DNA of 64,000 nucleotides from positions 7,627,001-7,691,000 of the forward strand of contig NC_003075.7 in the NCBI RefSeq assembly GCF_000001735.4, read 5' to 3'. Made by a program: the position numbers and the translations under genes. Every line of letters starts with the position of its first letter. Position 1 is the stretch's first letter. The notes under the pieces are model-generated. The model was given only the letters and a program-made list of their open reading frames with translations, had not been told where the DNA came from and did no database searches. This document shows, piece by piece, positions 20,389-32,434 of the stretch. Source of the stretch: Arabidopsis thaliana. Its lineage: Eukaryota; Streptophyta; Magnoliopsida; Brassicales; Brassicaceae.

Positions 20389-22692
20389 ATGGATTCGGAG
20401 GTGGAGGAGAATGTCATATCGGTCATCACTGACACAACCTTTCTCATCTCCACAAATTTAAAGGTGGATCCGAGGGTAATATCACTCTTTTCTCAACTAT
20501 TCTATGATTGGCGCTCTGTTTATATGGAAATAAAGTCCCTTTACCCGAAGATGGAGTTCCATTTACTCCTTCGTCAAATACTCAAGTTCTGGACCTCTAC
20601 GGACATGGGTAGACAGTGGAAGTTTGTATCCCTCATTTGTAAAATAATGTTTCTGGTTAGCTCTATGGATTTGGATTCGGAGTCAGAGCTCACATCTCTC
20701 ATCAAGAAAATAATTTCTCTCTTCAACTCTAAACCCGATACGGGTTCAGAGCTCGTTTCCCTCATTACACAGTTGATGCGTATCGATACCTCTGTGGATT
20801 CGGATTCAGAGCCAACACAAGAATCTGAGCTTCTATCACTCATTAGCCAACTAGTCTCTGCCAAGCCGGAGCCGGAGCTCACATCACTCACCAGGCGGAT
20901 CATCTCTACCTTCATATCTATGAATTGGGAGCCTATGCAGTTTATTTCCGTATGCCCTCAAGTTATGGTGGAACTTGTACATGGAAAACTGACGACAGAA
21001 GTTGTCCGGCCGAGAAAGGCTAAAGAGCGGGAATGTGAGTTGTATGCTTACGAAATTTGGAAATCTACAAGACAAATCCATTTTCACTGTATACTATGCA
21101 ATGGCGAGAACCATGAAGAGTATGACAAGGTTCCTATAGAGGTCAAACACCCTCTTCACCCAAGACATTCTCTTCAGCTTGCCGTTAGACAATGGTCGGA
21201 GGAGGAAACGATGATTGAATGTTATTGTTGTGATGAATATCTCATGGATTATTATTACTATTGCTCCTCTTGCGATTTTGCTATGAATGTAAGCTGTTTG
21301 GAGAAACCACCACCAGTCTTATCTATAGACCATCCCAAGTGGCATCAGCATCCCCTTATTTTGTTTCCAAGTCAGGCTTCCTTTCCTTGTAACCTTTGTG
21401 CCCTCACACATTCAAGTTGTCCTTTCTATATTTGTCCCCCCTGTGACTTCGTGGTCCATCAAAAGTGTCTCAGCTTACCACATGTCATAAGGATATCCCG
21501 CCACCATCATCGTATCTCCTTCACTCCTTCATTTGAGAAAGGAAATTGGTATTGTGGTATTTGTCGCAAAAAGATGGATAATGATTACGGTGGTTATACT
21601 TGCCTCAAGGACGGTTGTTCGTATGTGGCACATTCAAGATGTGCAACACAAAAGAATGTGTGGGATGGTCTAGACCTTGAGGGAGAGCCAGAAGAAGTTG
21701 AAGAAGAAGAAGTTGAGCCATTTGTGATAATAAGTGACGGAACAATACACCATTTTAGTCATCCACATCATTTGAGAATGGATAAGAATACCGGCAGAGA
21801 CTACGACGAGAATAAGCAGTGTCAAGCATGCATCACACCAATCTATTTTGGTAACATCTACTCTTGTATGCAATGCAACTTCATTCTCCATGAAGAATGT
21901 GCGAATTTTTCTCGCAAAATACATAACCCGATACATCCACATAAGCTCAATCTAGTGGGAGGATACGACGGTGTTACCAAGTATTATAAGGATTTCTGTT
22001 CAGTGTGTCCTAGGATGTGCACCAATGGTTTCTTCTATGAGTGCGGTAAAGAAGAATGTGATCGTTTTAAGCTACATGTGCAGTGTGCCACAATTTCTGA
22101 GCCATTAGTCCATGAAAGTCATGTGCATCCTTTATTCTTAACATCCAAACCAAGAGAACGAAGAAGATGTGGGGTTTGCAAAAAAAAGCCACTTAGCCAC
22201 ACGGAAACATTCAATTGTATTGAAGGTGAGTGTACCTTTGCTTTGTGTTTTGGATGTGCTACTTTACCTCACGAGGTGAGGTATAAGCATGATAAGCACA
22301 TGCTCACTCTTTCTTATGGGGAGGAGACAAGTACCATGATGTATTGGTGTGAAGCCTGCGAGAAAGAGATAAATTCAGAAGAACGGTTTTATAAGTGTGA
22401 TGAATATTGTTGTGTCACCCTGCACATTCAATGTTTGATTGGGAAAGAATTATACTTGAAGCCCGGTTCATCGTTTGAGTACGACCACAGGCATGCAGAT
22501 GTTCTTTTAAAAACTCAGGTTATGTCTCGACCTATTTGCTTCCAATGTAAGAGTCGTTGTCCACATAACACAGTTATCCAGTGGTCTGAGTTAGTATATT
22601 GCACCATTCATTGTTTTTTGTTTGGTCGACTAAGATGGGACGAAGAAGAAAGAAGAAGAAAGCAAGCTGAAATTGACAATAAAGATGTTTGA
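20389..22692 (+). CDS. Cysteine/histidine-rich DC1 (C1-like) domain protein
   Basis: Intronless, 767 residues, probably At4g13130. The C-terminal 500 residues hold about seven DC1 zinc-binding modules with repeated patterns of the type H-x2-H.. C-x2-C .. C-x2-C .. H-x2-C, for example CNLCALTHSSCPFYICPPCD and CQACITPIYFGNIYSCMQCN. DC1 proteins form a large plant-specific family related to the diacylglycerol-binding C1 fold; few have known functions, mostly stress or hormone responses. The first 200 residues are different: several degenerate repeats built on SELTSLI/SELVSLI/SELLSLI followed by a hydrophobic helix and an acidic Asp/Glu/Ser linker. The real start is the ATG at 20389; the frame continues upstream only from a TTG. 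Confidence 0.9.
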   Translation: MDSEVEENVISVITDTTFLISTNLKVDPRVISLFSQLFYDWRSVYMEIKSLYPKMEFHLLLRQILKFWTSTDMGRQWKFVSLICKIMFLVSSMDLDSESELTSLIKKIISLFNSKPDTGSELVSLITQLMRIDTSVDSDSEPTQESELLSLISQLVSAKPEPELTSLTRRIISTFISMNWEPMQFISVCPQVMVELVHGKLTTEVVRPRKAKERECELYAYEIWKSTRQIHFHCILCNGENHEEYDKVPIEVKHPLHPRHSLQLAVRQWSEEETMIECYCCDEYLMDYYYYCSSCDFAMNVSCLEKPPPVLSIDHPKWHQHPLILFPSQASFPCNLCALTHSSCPFYICPPCDFVVHQKCLSLPHVIRISRHHHRISFTPSFEKGNWYCGICRKKMDNDYGGYTCLKDGCSYVAHSRCATQKNVWDGLDLEGEPEEVEEEEVEPFVIISDGTIHHFSHPHHLRMDKNTGRDYDENKQCQACITPIYFGNIYSCMQCNFILHEECANFSRKIHNPIHPHKLNLVGGYDGVTKYYKDFCSVCPRMCTNGFFYECGKEECDRFKLHVQCATISEPLVHESHVHPLFLTSKPRERRRCGVCKKKPLSHTETFNCIEGECTFALCFGCATLPHEVRYKHDKHMLTLSYGEETSTMMYWCEACEKEINSEERFYKCDEYCCVTLHIQCLIGKELYLKPGSSFEYDHRHADVLLKTQVMSRPICFQCKSRCPHNTVIQWSELVYCTIHCFLFGRLRWDEEERRRKQAEIDNKDV

Positions 22693-23325
22693 ATGAAATC
22701 CCAATTTAGGAGACTATAGTTTTGAGTAGAGTTATCAAAGAGACTCTGATGTTCATTGTAAGTTTTGAATCTTGGAAATTTCTCTGATTTGAAAAGCTTG
22801 TTAATGTGTGATTGTGAACATTGTCTTGTTTAATTGAATCTTTGATTTGTGAAGGAGACCGCTAGACGAACTAGAACGGTACATTGGTAGGAAACCATTA
22901 TAATACCACTCTTGTAACAACAAAAACATATGGTTGCTTATATAAGATATTACTTCATCAAATTACAACAAAAACATATGGTTGCTTATATAAGATAGGG
23001 CTTACTCTTTCTACTGGAACAAGTTTGTATATATTTCCAACTTTGATATGATGTCACATGTGGCAACCTTAGTATCATCACAGATCTGATGAGTCTGCTA
23101 AAATGGAGTTCGAATTTTTGTAAATACTCTTAAGATGTCCCAATCCTAAACACAAAACAGTTGTTTTAAAAAACTCAATTGAGCAAGTTTGTATCTATAT
23201 TCCTTTGTACATAATACTCCAGTACAACATAAAGCCATTAATTTGGTTGGCTGAGTACTATAATTGATCTTTTTATATGATCTTACATCTTTCTATGTAT
23301 TGATATTGAGTAGTAACAAGAAGAA
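22693..23325. other. Intergenic between convergent genes
   Basis: Holds the 3' UTRs of the DC1 gene (plus strand) and the DedA-like gene (minus strand), plus the 33-bp direct repeat listed separately. Confidence 0.5.
22917..22997. repeat. 33-bp direct repeat
   Basis: A unit starting acaacaaaaacatatggttg is found exactly at 22917-22949 and 22965-22997, separated by 15 bp (period 48). It includes a TATATAAG word in each copy. Confidence 0.9.
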
Positions 23326-25237
23326 CTAATCTTTCGTGGAGTAGCGACTGCGAATGTAGAGGAACAAAGCCGTAGATGCAGCCACCACATAGGGAAAGAT
23401 TGTCCATATTCCCTGCACAAATATTGGAACCAAAACTTCAAACTTGTGTGAAACCAAATTTACATCAGTTTTCTCTTACTCTACTTACCACTGCAGTTGC
23501 TACTGCTGCAAGAGCAAACATGGGGCGTTCTCTAAGGAGAAACCCAATCACAAGCTGAAACATTTTTTAGAATCAGTATCCTCTAGTTAGTCCTCGGATT
23601 CACATTGTAACAAAGAATCGAAATCGAATATATAAAGAAAAGTAGATAAACCTGAAGTGGAAGAGTAATCAAACCACCGCAACAAACTCCTGCAAAGAAA
23701 CACTCTGGAGATATTCCCTGTAAAGATTCATGTATGATAGGTTTGGTTAACCATATGCTACATATTGAATCAATTCCGCAACAGACTTACAAGAGCCCCG
23801 GCGAAGAACGCTGTAGGATTCCTCATTCCCACAGAAAATCTTTCCACTGCATTCAACACAATATAAACTCATTCATCACATTCTATACGAATGTTTTCCC
23901 CTGCATTCAATTTGCTACTTACCAAAACCTGAGAGGTTGCCATACTTTTGGACTGCCTGAGTAATGCTTAACGCTTTCTCTTTACCTATACCGAGCTTTA
24001 TTATCAAAAAATATAGAAAACAATCAGCTTTTAGGATACACATACATGAATTTGAAAATACAAGAATAGAAAGTAACCTTTGAACAAACATCATCTGATG
24101 CTCCACTTTGTCTAAAGAGCTTACCAATGTAAAACGGTATCATATCGCTTAAACAAACTCCCCTTTTTCGATTTTTTCGCCAACAAAAGCACAAAAGAAG
24201 TTATGATAACCGTTAAGAACCATTGGAGATATGTTGTTTTTGACCAGAGATATAGCTTTTACCAGTAAACCCATGACACAGTAGACACTATATAAGGAGC
24301 ATTCCGAGAAAAAGACTCAGCAAACGATTGCCACGTCCCATCTAGAGTTAACATTCTAGCCAATGTTATCCCAACCTGCATTTAAACAATCACAAGAAAC
24401 TGTCATCAAAATGAAATCTGATTATGAAATGAAGCAGAAGTACTGGCATATAGCACACAAACCCATATATTTAGAGCCTCTTCGCTGATAAAAAGTCCGC
24501 ATCCGGCTGCCATTAGCAACCAAAAGTAAACCCATCTACAAAAAGAATACATTGGAGTTCTTCATAAACATACAAATCTGGTTCATAAGGAAGGTAACTA
24601 GAGATAGTTTAACGGCTAACCCCGGTGCATTTCCTGGAATCATGAATCTGTTTCCAAATGCATTAAACGTAAAGCCTTCTGAAGATGATGAAACTTTGGC
24701 CAAACTCTTAACCTCCTCAAAAGGTGAACCACCACCACCAGAGCCTTTCAAGGCTACACTAATAACTGTAATAATCATAGCTAATCCTAACCCTAAACCT
24801 AACTTTACTATGAATGGAACTCCCTTTCCAGATACTCTTTCATTCTCATCTTCATCTTTGCTATCTCGAGACTTCTCGGAATCATTGTCTCCAACAATTC
24901 CTATTTGAGAGCTTCTTACCTTGATCCTGACACATTAACAACATCAAATTGTCAACCAACAGATCAATGAAGCTAAAGGAAACAAACCCACAAGCCAATA
25001 TCTTGGCGAGCCATACTTCTAAGCAAATTGATAATCAAATTCCACTAAGAAGAGTGGCCTAAATTCCGTACTCATATCTAATCGATTCTATCAAAACTAA
25101 ATTATCAAGAAGTAAAACCTGTAACAAGTAAGCGAGAAGGATCCATAGAAAACTCTGGAGCCATTGAAGACAACAAGGTTAGGTTTTGAAAGGTTTAAGG
25201 AAAACCCATTCACCGGAACCACCATGGAAGACAACAT
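23326..25237 (-). CDS. Multi-pass membrane protein, DedA/SNARE-associated-like, probably plastid
   Basis: Ten exons with GT..AG ends and consistent phase: 25119-25237, 24621-24926, 24463-24535, 24263-24375, 24078-24162, 23923-23995, 23791-23846, 23652-23717, 23489-23554 and 23326-23412, giving 347 residues. The Ser/Lys-rich, acid-poor N-terminus (MLSSMVVPVNGFSLNLSKP) looks like a plastid transit peptide. A hydrophobic helix sits at about 75-95 (KLGLGLGLAMIITVISVAL), followed by several more. The core holds F-x-V-G-M-R-N-P-T-A-F-F-A-G, G-I-S-P-E-C-F-F-A-G and GGLITLPLQ, reminiscent of DedA/VTT-type proteins (SNARE-associated Golgi family). That relationship is inferred from motifs only. Its partial copy lies 8 kb left. 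Probably At4g13150. Confidence 0.8.
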
Positions 25238-26100
25238 TCTTGGGATTTGTGTCTCCAACGAGACCTTGTTTTGACTCTTGTCTGTTTATTCTCTCTGTGA
25301 TTCAAGACACCGTCGTTTTATTGGAAAAAATCCGTAAATAATAAAAATAAAATGATTTTTTGGAAATTAACGATTATCCATCTATAATTTTATTTTTATT
25401 AGATGAAAGTTTCACTATTTAAAATATTTAAAATTTTTAAAAATTAAAGAAAAATTTTAAAATTATAAATATTAACATTTTATACTCCGGATTGAATTTT
25501 AAAATTGATGAGTTAAATCGATACTAATACAAGACGATATATTACGAATGAAATAATATAATTATCTATATATACATTTTTGCAGCCATTTTGTAAAATA
25601 AATCTTGGAGTTAGAACTTATTTACAATGGCAGCCACTGACTTTTAATTATTGATTTTCTTTTAGCAATAAATTGATTAACAAACAAAAAATATTTCAAA
25701 TATATTCCAATCTCATATATCACGCAGATTTCTTCAAAATTTGAACTAGATTTCGGAAATTATTTAAAACAAAAAATATTTGACAAAACAAAATATAATT
25801 GCAATCCCTTCAAATGAGCAAAACGCACATAAATACATTTTTTATCAGTTCACTAAATTTTATTTCTCCAATATTTGAATTAGATTTCGACAACTATTTA
25901 AAACAAAAATTTGTTTGACAAACTAAAATATAATTGCAATTCCGTAAAAAAAAATTTTAAATTAGCGGTGTACTACAGATTTTTTTAACGGGACGGGTTT
26001 GGAAGGATGTTACTTAATAACAATTGTAAACTATAAATATTTTATAGATAAATATAATTTACAGACTTTTATATATACTAATTTTAAAAAATAATTGTTT
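25238..26100. other. AT-rich intergenic, repeat-derived
   Basis: Starts with the promoter of the DedA-like gene, then turns very AT-rich with words typical of Arabidopsis Helitrons (for example gcggtgtact near 25968). No gene. Confidence 0.5.
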
Positions 26101-26475
26101 CCGCGGTGTACCGCGGGTTATAATCTACTATAATCTTAAAAGCTAAACAAAACAAATAAAATTAACAAAGCAAATACGATTTAAAATTTATTTATTTTAC
26201 AAACTCATCTCGATTCTTTTATAAAAAAAATTTAAATATTATAAATATTAAAAAAAATATTTGCTTTGCAATGTATATATTTCAAATATTTTATATATTA
26301 CAAATTAAATAAAATTTCAAATTTCAAATTTTTAGTTAAAAGTTATTGTTTTACAATATATCATACATTTAAATTAAAGAAATAATAATATTTATTTAAA
26401 TCTTGTCTTCAAAATAAAAATTTAATTTTTTAATAAAAATATATGTCCGTAGTATACAGCAAATTAATATCTAAT
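26101..26475 (+). mobile_element. Adjacent non-autonomous Helitron ends (ATREP-like)
   Basis: A perfect hairpin CCGCGGT-GT-ACCGCGG at 26101-26116 is followed 8 bases later by CTAC, close to the Helitron 3' rule of a short hairpin then CTRR. Directly after, TCTACTATAATCTTAAAAG resembles a Helitron 5' end. The next segment runs to CTAA at 26471-26474, again followed by a 5'-like TCTTATAATCTTAAAAC. This looks like two or three short elements inserted end to end. No coding capacity. Confidence 0.5.
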
Positions 26476-26984
26476 CTTATAATCTTAAAACAAATCAAAA
26501 TACTTATTACTATATTTGCTTTGTCACGTGGATCCATCATTTTTGATTATCTGGAGAACTTGTGAAGTAAGCGACAAAATTATTACCGACTCTTTTTTCT
26601 TTTCTTTCATTTCATTTAATTGAAAAACAAACAAAACAACAACCAAGATTCTCTGTCCTAAAAACTCCTTCTTCTTTCTAATCTCTCCTTCGACTTTCAG
26701 GTAGATGTTATACTCTGACCTCAACTTCATCTCTGTCCACTTCTCTTCCGCTTTCTCTCTTTGTCTATTTATCTTCTCAACTACACAATTTATCTTTGAC
26801 TTTGTATTAAGGTTTTTCGTTAGGGTTTCTTTAGTCTAGAAGAGCTAATACCACTTTCTTGATTTTCTTGATTTAGGTTTCTGTTTACAGATCTCCAAAT
26901 TTTTTGGTGTGTGTGTGTTCAGAGTCACAAGGTGAGATTCTAGGATATTCAGATTCAGGCTTATTGATTGAGAGAGAAAGAGAA
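26476..26984. other. Promoter and 5' leader of the GTD-binding protein gene
   Basis: Contains CACGTG at 26526 (a G-box), CT-rich leader sequence (about 26660-26770), and upstream in-frame codons beginning only at a TTG, so translation should start at 26985. Confidence 0.5.
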
Positions 26985-27833
26985 ATGGACTACCAAGAAA
27001 GTTATAGATTGACATTTTATGGAATTTTGGTTGCTTTTATGGAATTAGCATTTGCTTATTGTCTTCTATGCGTATCAGCTTTCGTCTTTATTACATCGAA
27101 GTTGCTACTGTTTATGCCATGTATCGGGTACCAAAACAGTGATCTCTGCATCCAAAAACTTCTCTTTGATTGGCCATTCAGAATCATACTCAGAGTTCAG
27201 AAGCTAGCTACTACTAATAGGCCAAGCGTTTTACATCATCAAGAACAAGAACAAGAACAAGAACAAGAACAAGAAGAGAAGACTATGGTTGATAAAGATA
27301 AGAACTCGGAATTGATGGATAGAGTTAGGTTGTTGGAAGTAGCTGTTGAGCAAGAGAAAGTAGCTAAAGCTGCTTTAATGGTTGAATTGGAACAAGAAAG
27401 AGCAGCTTCAGCATCAGCAGCTGATGAAGCTATGGCTATGATTTTAAGGCTACAAGCGGATAAAGCTTCGCTTGAGATGGAAGGGAAGCAATATGAGAGA
27501 ATGATTGATGAGAAATTTGCTTATGATGAGGAAGAGATGAATATTCTCAAGGAGATTCTTTTTAAAAGGGAGAGAGAAAAGCATTTTCTTGAGAAAGAAC
27601 TTGAGACTTACAAGCACATTGATGATGATCAAGAGACGGAAGACAACGAGAAGAGAGAATGCGATGAGGATGGAGAACCGATTGTGTATGATGTTCATGT
27701 CATTGAGGATAATAGTCAGACTAAAGTGAGGGATGATGATGTAGCAGAACACAAAGAGATGAAGGAAGAAGAGATAGTCAAGGATCATGATTCAGTATCA
27801 TCACCTACTTCATCTTCAACACATCTCCCATAA
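26985..27833 (+). CDS. GTD-binding (DUF593) coiled-coil membrane protein
   Basis: Single exon, 282 residues, probably At4g13160. A long hydrophobic helix at about 11-45 should anchor it in a membrane. Residues 113-205 form the GTD-binding domain: a heptad-rich coiled coil beginning LLEVAVEQEKVAKAAL, with the family marks ALMVELEQERAASASAADEAMAMILRLQ (two halves of one continuous block). Proteins with this domain, such as the MyoB receptors, bind the globular tail of plant myosin XI and link it to vesicles, so a myosin adaptor role is likely but unproven here. A run of Gln-Glu pairs at 86-97 is encoded by a CAAGAA hexamer microsatellite. The acidic C-tail is probably disordered. This member is short compared with the larger MyoB proteins. 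Confidence 0.88.
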   Translation: MDYQESYRLTFYGILVAFMELAFAYCLLCVSAFVFITSKLLLFMPCIGYQNSDLCIQKLLFDWPFRIILRVQKLATTNRPSVLHHQEQEQEQEQEQEEKTMVDKDKNSELMDRVRLLEVAVEQEKVAKAALMVELEQERAASASAADEAMAMILRLQADKASLEMEGKQYERMIDEKFAYDEEEMNILKEILFKREREKHFLEKELETYKHIDDDQETEDNEKRECDEDGEPIVYDVHVIEDNSQTKVRDDDVAEHKEMKEEEIVKDHDSVSSPTSSSTHLP

Positions 27834-28132
27834 GTTTCTAATTCTGATTGTTGAACTCTGTTTTTGTTAATGTATGTGTGTAGATTTGGTGTAATTTGTG
27901 AATATCAATAGACGTTTTATCTTTTAAGTGGTGTCACGCATAAGATGAAATAAAATTGTTTTGATTGAAATAATAACCAACATAAGTTGTATATAGCAGA
28001 ACAATGAGTAAATGAGAAGAGAGAATTCTCACTTTGACACTAACAAAACCAAATTTCAGATGCAAAATCAAAATCAAAACAAGCTTCAACCAAACGGGTG
28101 TAAAACTCTGAGGTGATAGACGTCGGTTTTCT

Positions 28133-29587
<1,455 letters not shown>

Positions 29588-29599
29588 TTATCATATATG

Positions 29600-29690
29600 A
29601 CGCACAACACAAGGCTAGGGTTTAAAATGGGTTTAAAGCCCAATATTGGCCCCTTTACTTAAGAAGCCCAAAATTGGCTTACGTTGGGGA
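29600..29690 (-). promoter_or_regulatory. Telo-box plus site II elements of the RPL13A promoter
   Basis: About 75-130 bp upstream of the ATG lie a telo-box (TAGGGTTT at 29616-29623, i.e. AAACCCTA on the other strand) and several site II words (AGCCCA at about 29637 and 29667, TTGGCCCC at about 29646). This pairing is the known signature of coordinately expressed ribosomal-protein genes, bound by TCP and Pur-alpha/Myb-type factors. Confidence 0.75.
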
Positions 29691-30372
29691 CAAAACTTAT
29701 GATCTGTGGATGAGATATGGAAGAAATCATTATTGGATTTCTAAGAATCATTATGGTACGTATGATACAAGAGTTTAAAGTATTATAGCAGTGAAAAACT
29801 CCACTTATAGAACTCGATAGGCTAATGAGTATTACTATTGGACTATCCAAAGAAGATTGATGATTCTGTTTCATCGATTCAAATATAAACATTCTCATAA
29901 TCTTTAAGTTCTGCTTCAGATTTTGAACCACAACCTTAGCTGCTTTCGTTGGAAACGGTATATGTTGTTCGAATGAAACGGATCAACTAATAAGGAACTA
30001 CTAGAAAGAATAAATCCATCAGAAAAAACCTATTTAAGTTCTTTTGGAGAATTTGCTCTAAACAAATTTTTTTCTTTTTTTTTTGTTAATTATAAACGAT
30101 TTATGTTGTAAGAGAATCCTCCAAACTTCACAATAACTTCAGATGACATTGTCGAAAGATCTTACTAGAAGACAAAACAGAGGAAGGCTAGCTTTTGGAG
30201 TGTTGGTTGTCTTTTTATTTTCAATCAATTTTTTTAAGTTTGATTGAATGTACTTTTAAAAAACATAAGTATTGTCTTGCCCAATAAACAACTCATCATC
30301 ATTGACATAAAAGTAGATCAACACACGAAAAGAAGAAGACAACATCAAATTCCAATGTTAGTTCTTCATTTA
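29691..30372. other. Intergenic, no gene seen
   Basis: About 680 bp between the RPL13A promoter and the SDR 3' end. A 90-codon minus-strand open frame at 29659-29931 has no recognisable features. Confidence 0.45.
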
Positions 30373-31164
30373 TTAGACAACAAAGCCTCCATTGGCTCTA
30401 ATAACTTGACCGTTAATCCATTCACCACCATCACCGGCCAAAAACCCTACAATCTCGGTTATATCCTTTGACTCACCGATCCTCCCCATAGGACAAGCCC
30501 CTGCAAGCATTTTCACCGTTTCATCACTCTTTCCAGCATAAAACATCTCCGTCGCAACCGGCCCTGGCGCCACGCAATTCGCGGTTATCCGGCTTCCCTT
30601 AAGCTCCTTCGCCAACACTTTCACCATTGTCTCAACGGCGGCCTTTGATGCTGCGTAAACTCCATAACCCGGGGCGAGACCACCAACCATTGATGTAGAC
30701 ATCATAATGATTCTTCCACCACCTCCTCTCATAACCCTTTTAGCTGCTTCCTTGCAACACAAGAAAGACCCTCTTGTGTTTATTGTGAATGTGTTATCGA
30801 AATCTTCTAGTGTCGTCTCGGATAAAGATGGATACTTTGGATCCAAAACACCTGCACAATTCACGACGATGTGAACTTTAGATCCGAACTCTTGTTCTGT
30901 TTGATCAAACAAGTTGTTGATCTGGTCCGGGTCTGACACATCTGCTTTAACTGCGATCGCTGACTTTAATTGAGATGAGTCGTTTAGTTCTGAAACCAAG
31001 AGTTCAGCTTTTGATGAGCTCGAGACATAATTGATGGTGACTCTTGCACCAAGAGAGTGGAGGTGAATCGCGATTTCACGGCCCATGCCTCTGGTGGCTC
31101 CGGTCACTATAGCTACACGCCCGGCTAGAGGGAGAGACGATGAGCTTCTTGGATTATTCTCCAT
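30373..31164 (-). CDS. Short-chain dehydrogenase/reductase, NAD(P)-dependent
   Basis: Single-exon classical SDR of 263 residues, probably At4g13180. It shows the Rossmann cofactor motif TGATRGMG (21-28), NCAG (102-105; usually NNAG), the catalytic Ser region RIIMMSTS (151-158), and the active-site YAASK with Tyr170 and Lys174. The C-terminal part (APGPVATEM, then MGRIGESKDI and WINGQVIRANGG) is typical of SDRs of the 3-oxoacyl-reductase-like type. No targeting peptide, so probably cytosolic. Substrate unknown. The Asn-to-Cys change in NNAG is seen in some family members and need not abolish activity. Confidence 0.93.
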   Translation of the reverse strand: MENNPRSSSSLPLAGRVAIVTGATRGMGREIAIHLHSLGARVTINYVSSSSKAELLVSELNDSSQLKSAIAVKADVSDPDQINNLFDQTEQEFGSKVHIVVNCAGVLDPKYPSLSETTLEDFDNTFTINTRGSFLCCKEAAKRVMRGGGGRIIMMSTSMVGGLAPGYGVYAASKAAVETMVKVLAKELKGSRITANCVAPGPVATEMFYAGKSDETVKMLAGACPMGRIGESKDITEIVGFLAGDGGEWINGQVIRANGGFVV

Positions 31165-32434
31165 TTCTCGATCGTGTTTTTTTTCCTCTGAATTTTTGAT
31201 TAAAAGCAGGGAAAAATATGGACCACATTTATAGACTTATAGTTGTTGGATCACTTGACATACAGCCACATGGCCGTCGAGTCAACGGTCTTATTTTGAG
31301 ACATGTTTTTGTTTCGTAAGCAGTGACGTGTGCGCATTACACTCTTTTGACATACTTGTGTCTTCTTGTATCCACCAGAGATCTCTGACAACAACCTCTA
31401 TCAGGCTCCAACTTGTCCCACCATCATACTGCTTTTAGGAGAACCCAACCTGCCTGAAGCGCAGCCACAAAGATCATTACTAATGTTGTCATACCCTTTT
31501 GTTGACAAAATTATTATCATCATCATTATTAGCATCATCTAGTTCTTCTAGATCTTCATTTAACTAGATCTTCAAATGAGTTCTTAAGACGGTTGTGTGT
31601 TTAAGGTCGAAGAATCAAGTTTTGAACATTAACCTACATTTGATGACAAGTATCGGCCATTAGTACAAAAATCCAAATAATATATTAATTATTTCAATTT
31701 TCAAATTGTATAATATCTATGACTGAGTGAATGATGACAATATAACACACTTTTATCGTCGAAATGTGATACTTTCGCTAAAATGTATTGCTAACTGAAG
31801 ATAATGGCAACAATACTATAAATTTAGGCATAATTAGGAAAAATAAAATCAATACAATCAACACAATCTTTATATTGTAGGCACATTTTTCAAATTTTGG
31901 AAGTTGCGAGATAACTGTTATAAACTTTTATGATGTTGTGAGATTTGTTCATTGACTTCATTTTTCTTTGAAATCCGACTGGGTTAAGGTTCAGGTTCAA
32001 GTTCATGTTTGCCTTGTATATAGTTTTGATTTACATTTGGATTAATGTCTTTATCTTCATGATTTATCTGATTTAGATTGTAAAAAGAGAAATAAAAATT
32101 GAAAAAGAATTTCATGTATGAAAAACTAAAAGCTAGCATGCTCTTTTGTATGTTATACGTATATCATCTCTCAAAATATTTGTTATTATTATTTTAGACT
32201 ATGGTAATTAATACCTAAATCTTCAATTAATAATTCAAATAGAACTTACTCGTTAAATGAAATAAAGTAAGCCTTAATACCCATCTACAACTGTAGAGAA
32301 CCCAAGTCATTTGTTAAAAAAAAATTCAATTTTGCAATTTCTTTTGTGAAAATGTTAACTATACAACATTAAATGAATAAAATATAGCTGTGAAAAAACG
32401 TATATTAATTTTGGAAACGTTTGGTAAAAATTTG
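31165..32434. other. Intergenic: SDR promoter and kinase 3' flank
   Basis: About 1.27 kb without a supported gene. The part near 31165-31400 is the SDR promoter. AT-rich elsewhere. Confidence 0.5.

Noticed and set aside
24552-24908. 118-codon plus-strand frame and a telomere-like ccctaaacctaac string
   Set aside because: Both lie inside exon 2 of the DedA-like gene; the telomere-like word simply encodes Leu-Gly repeats.
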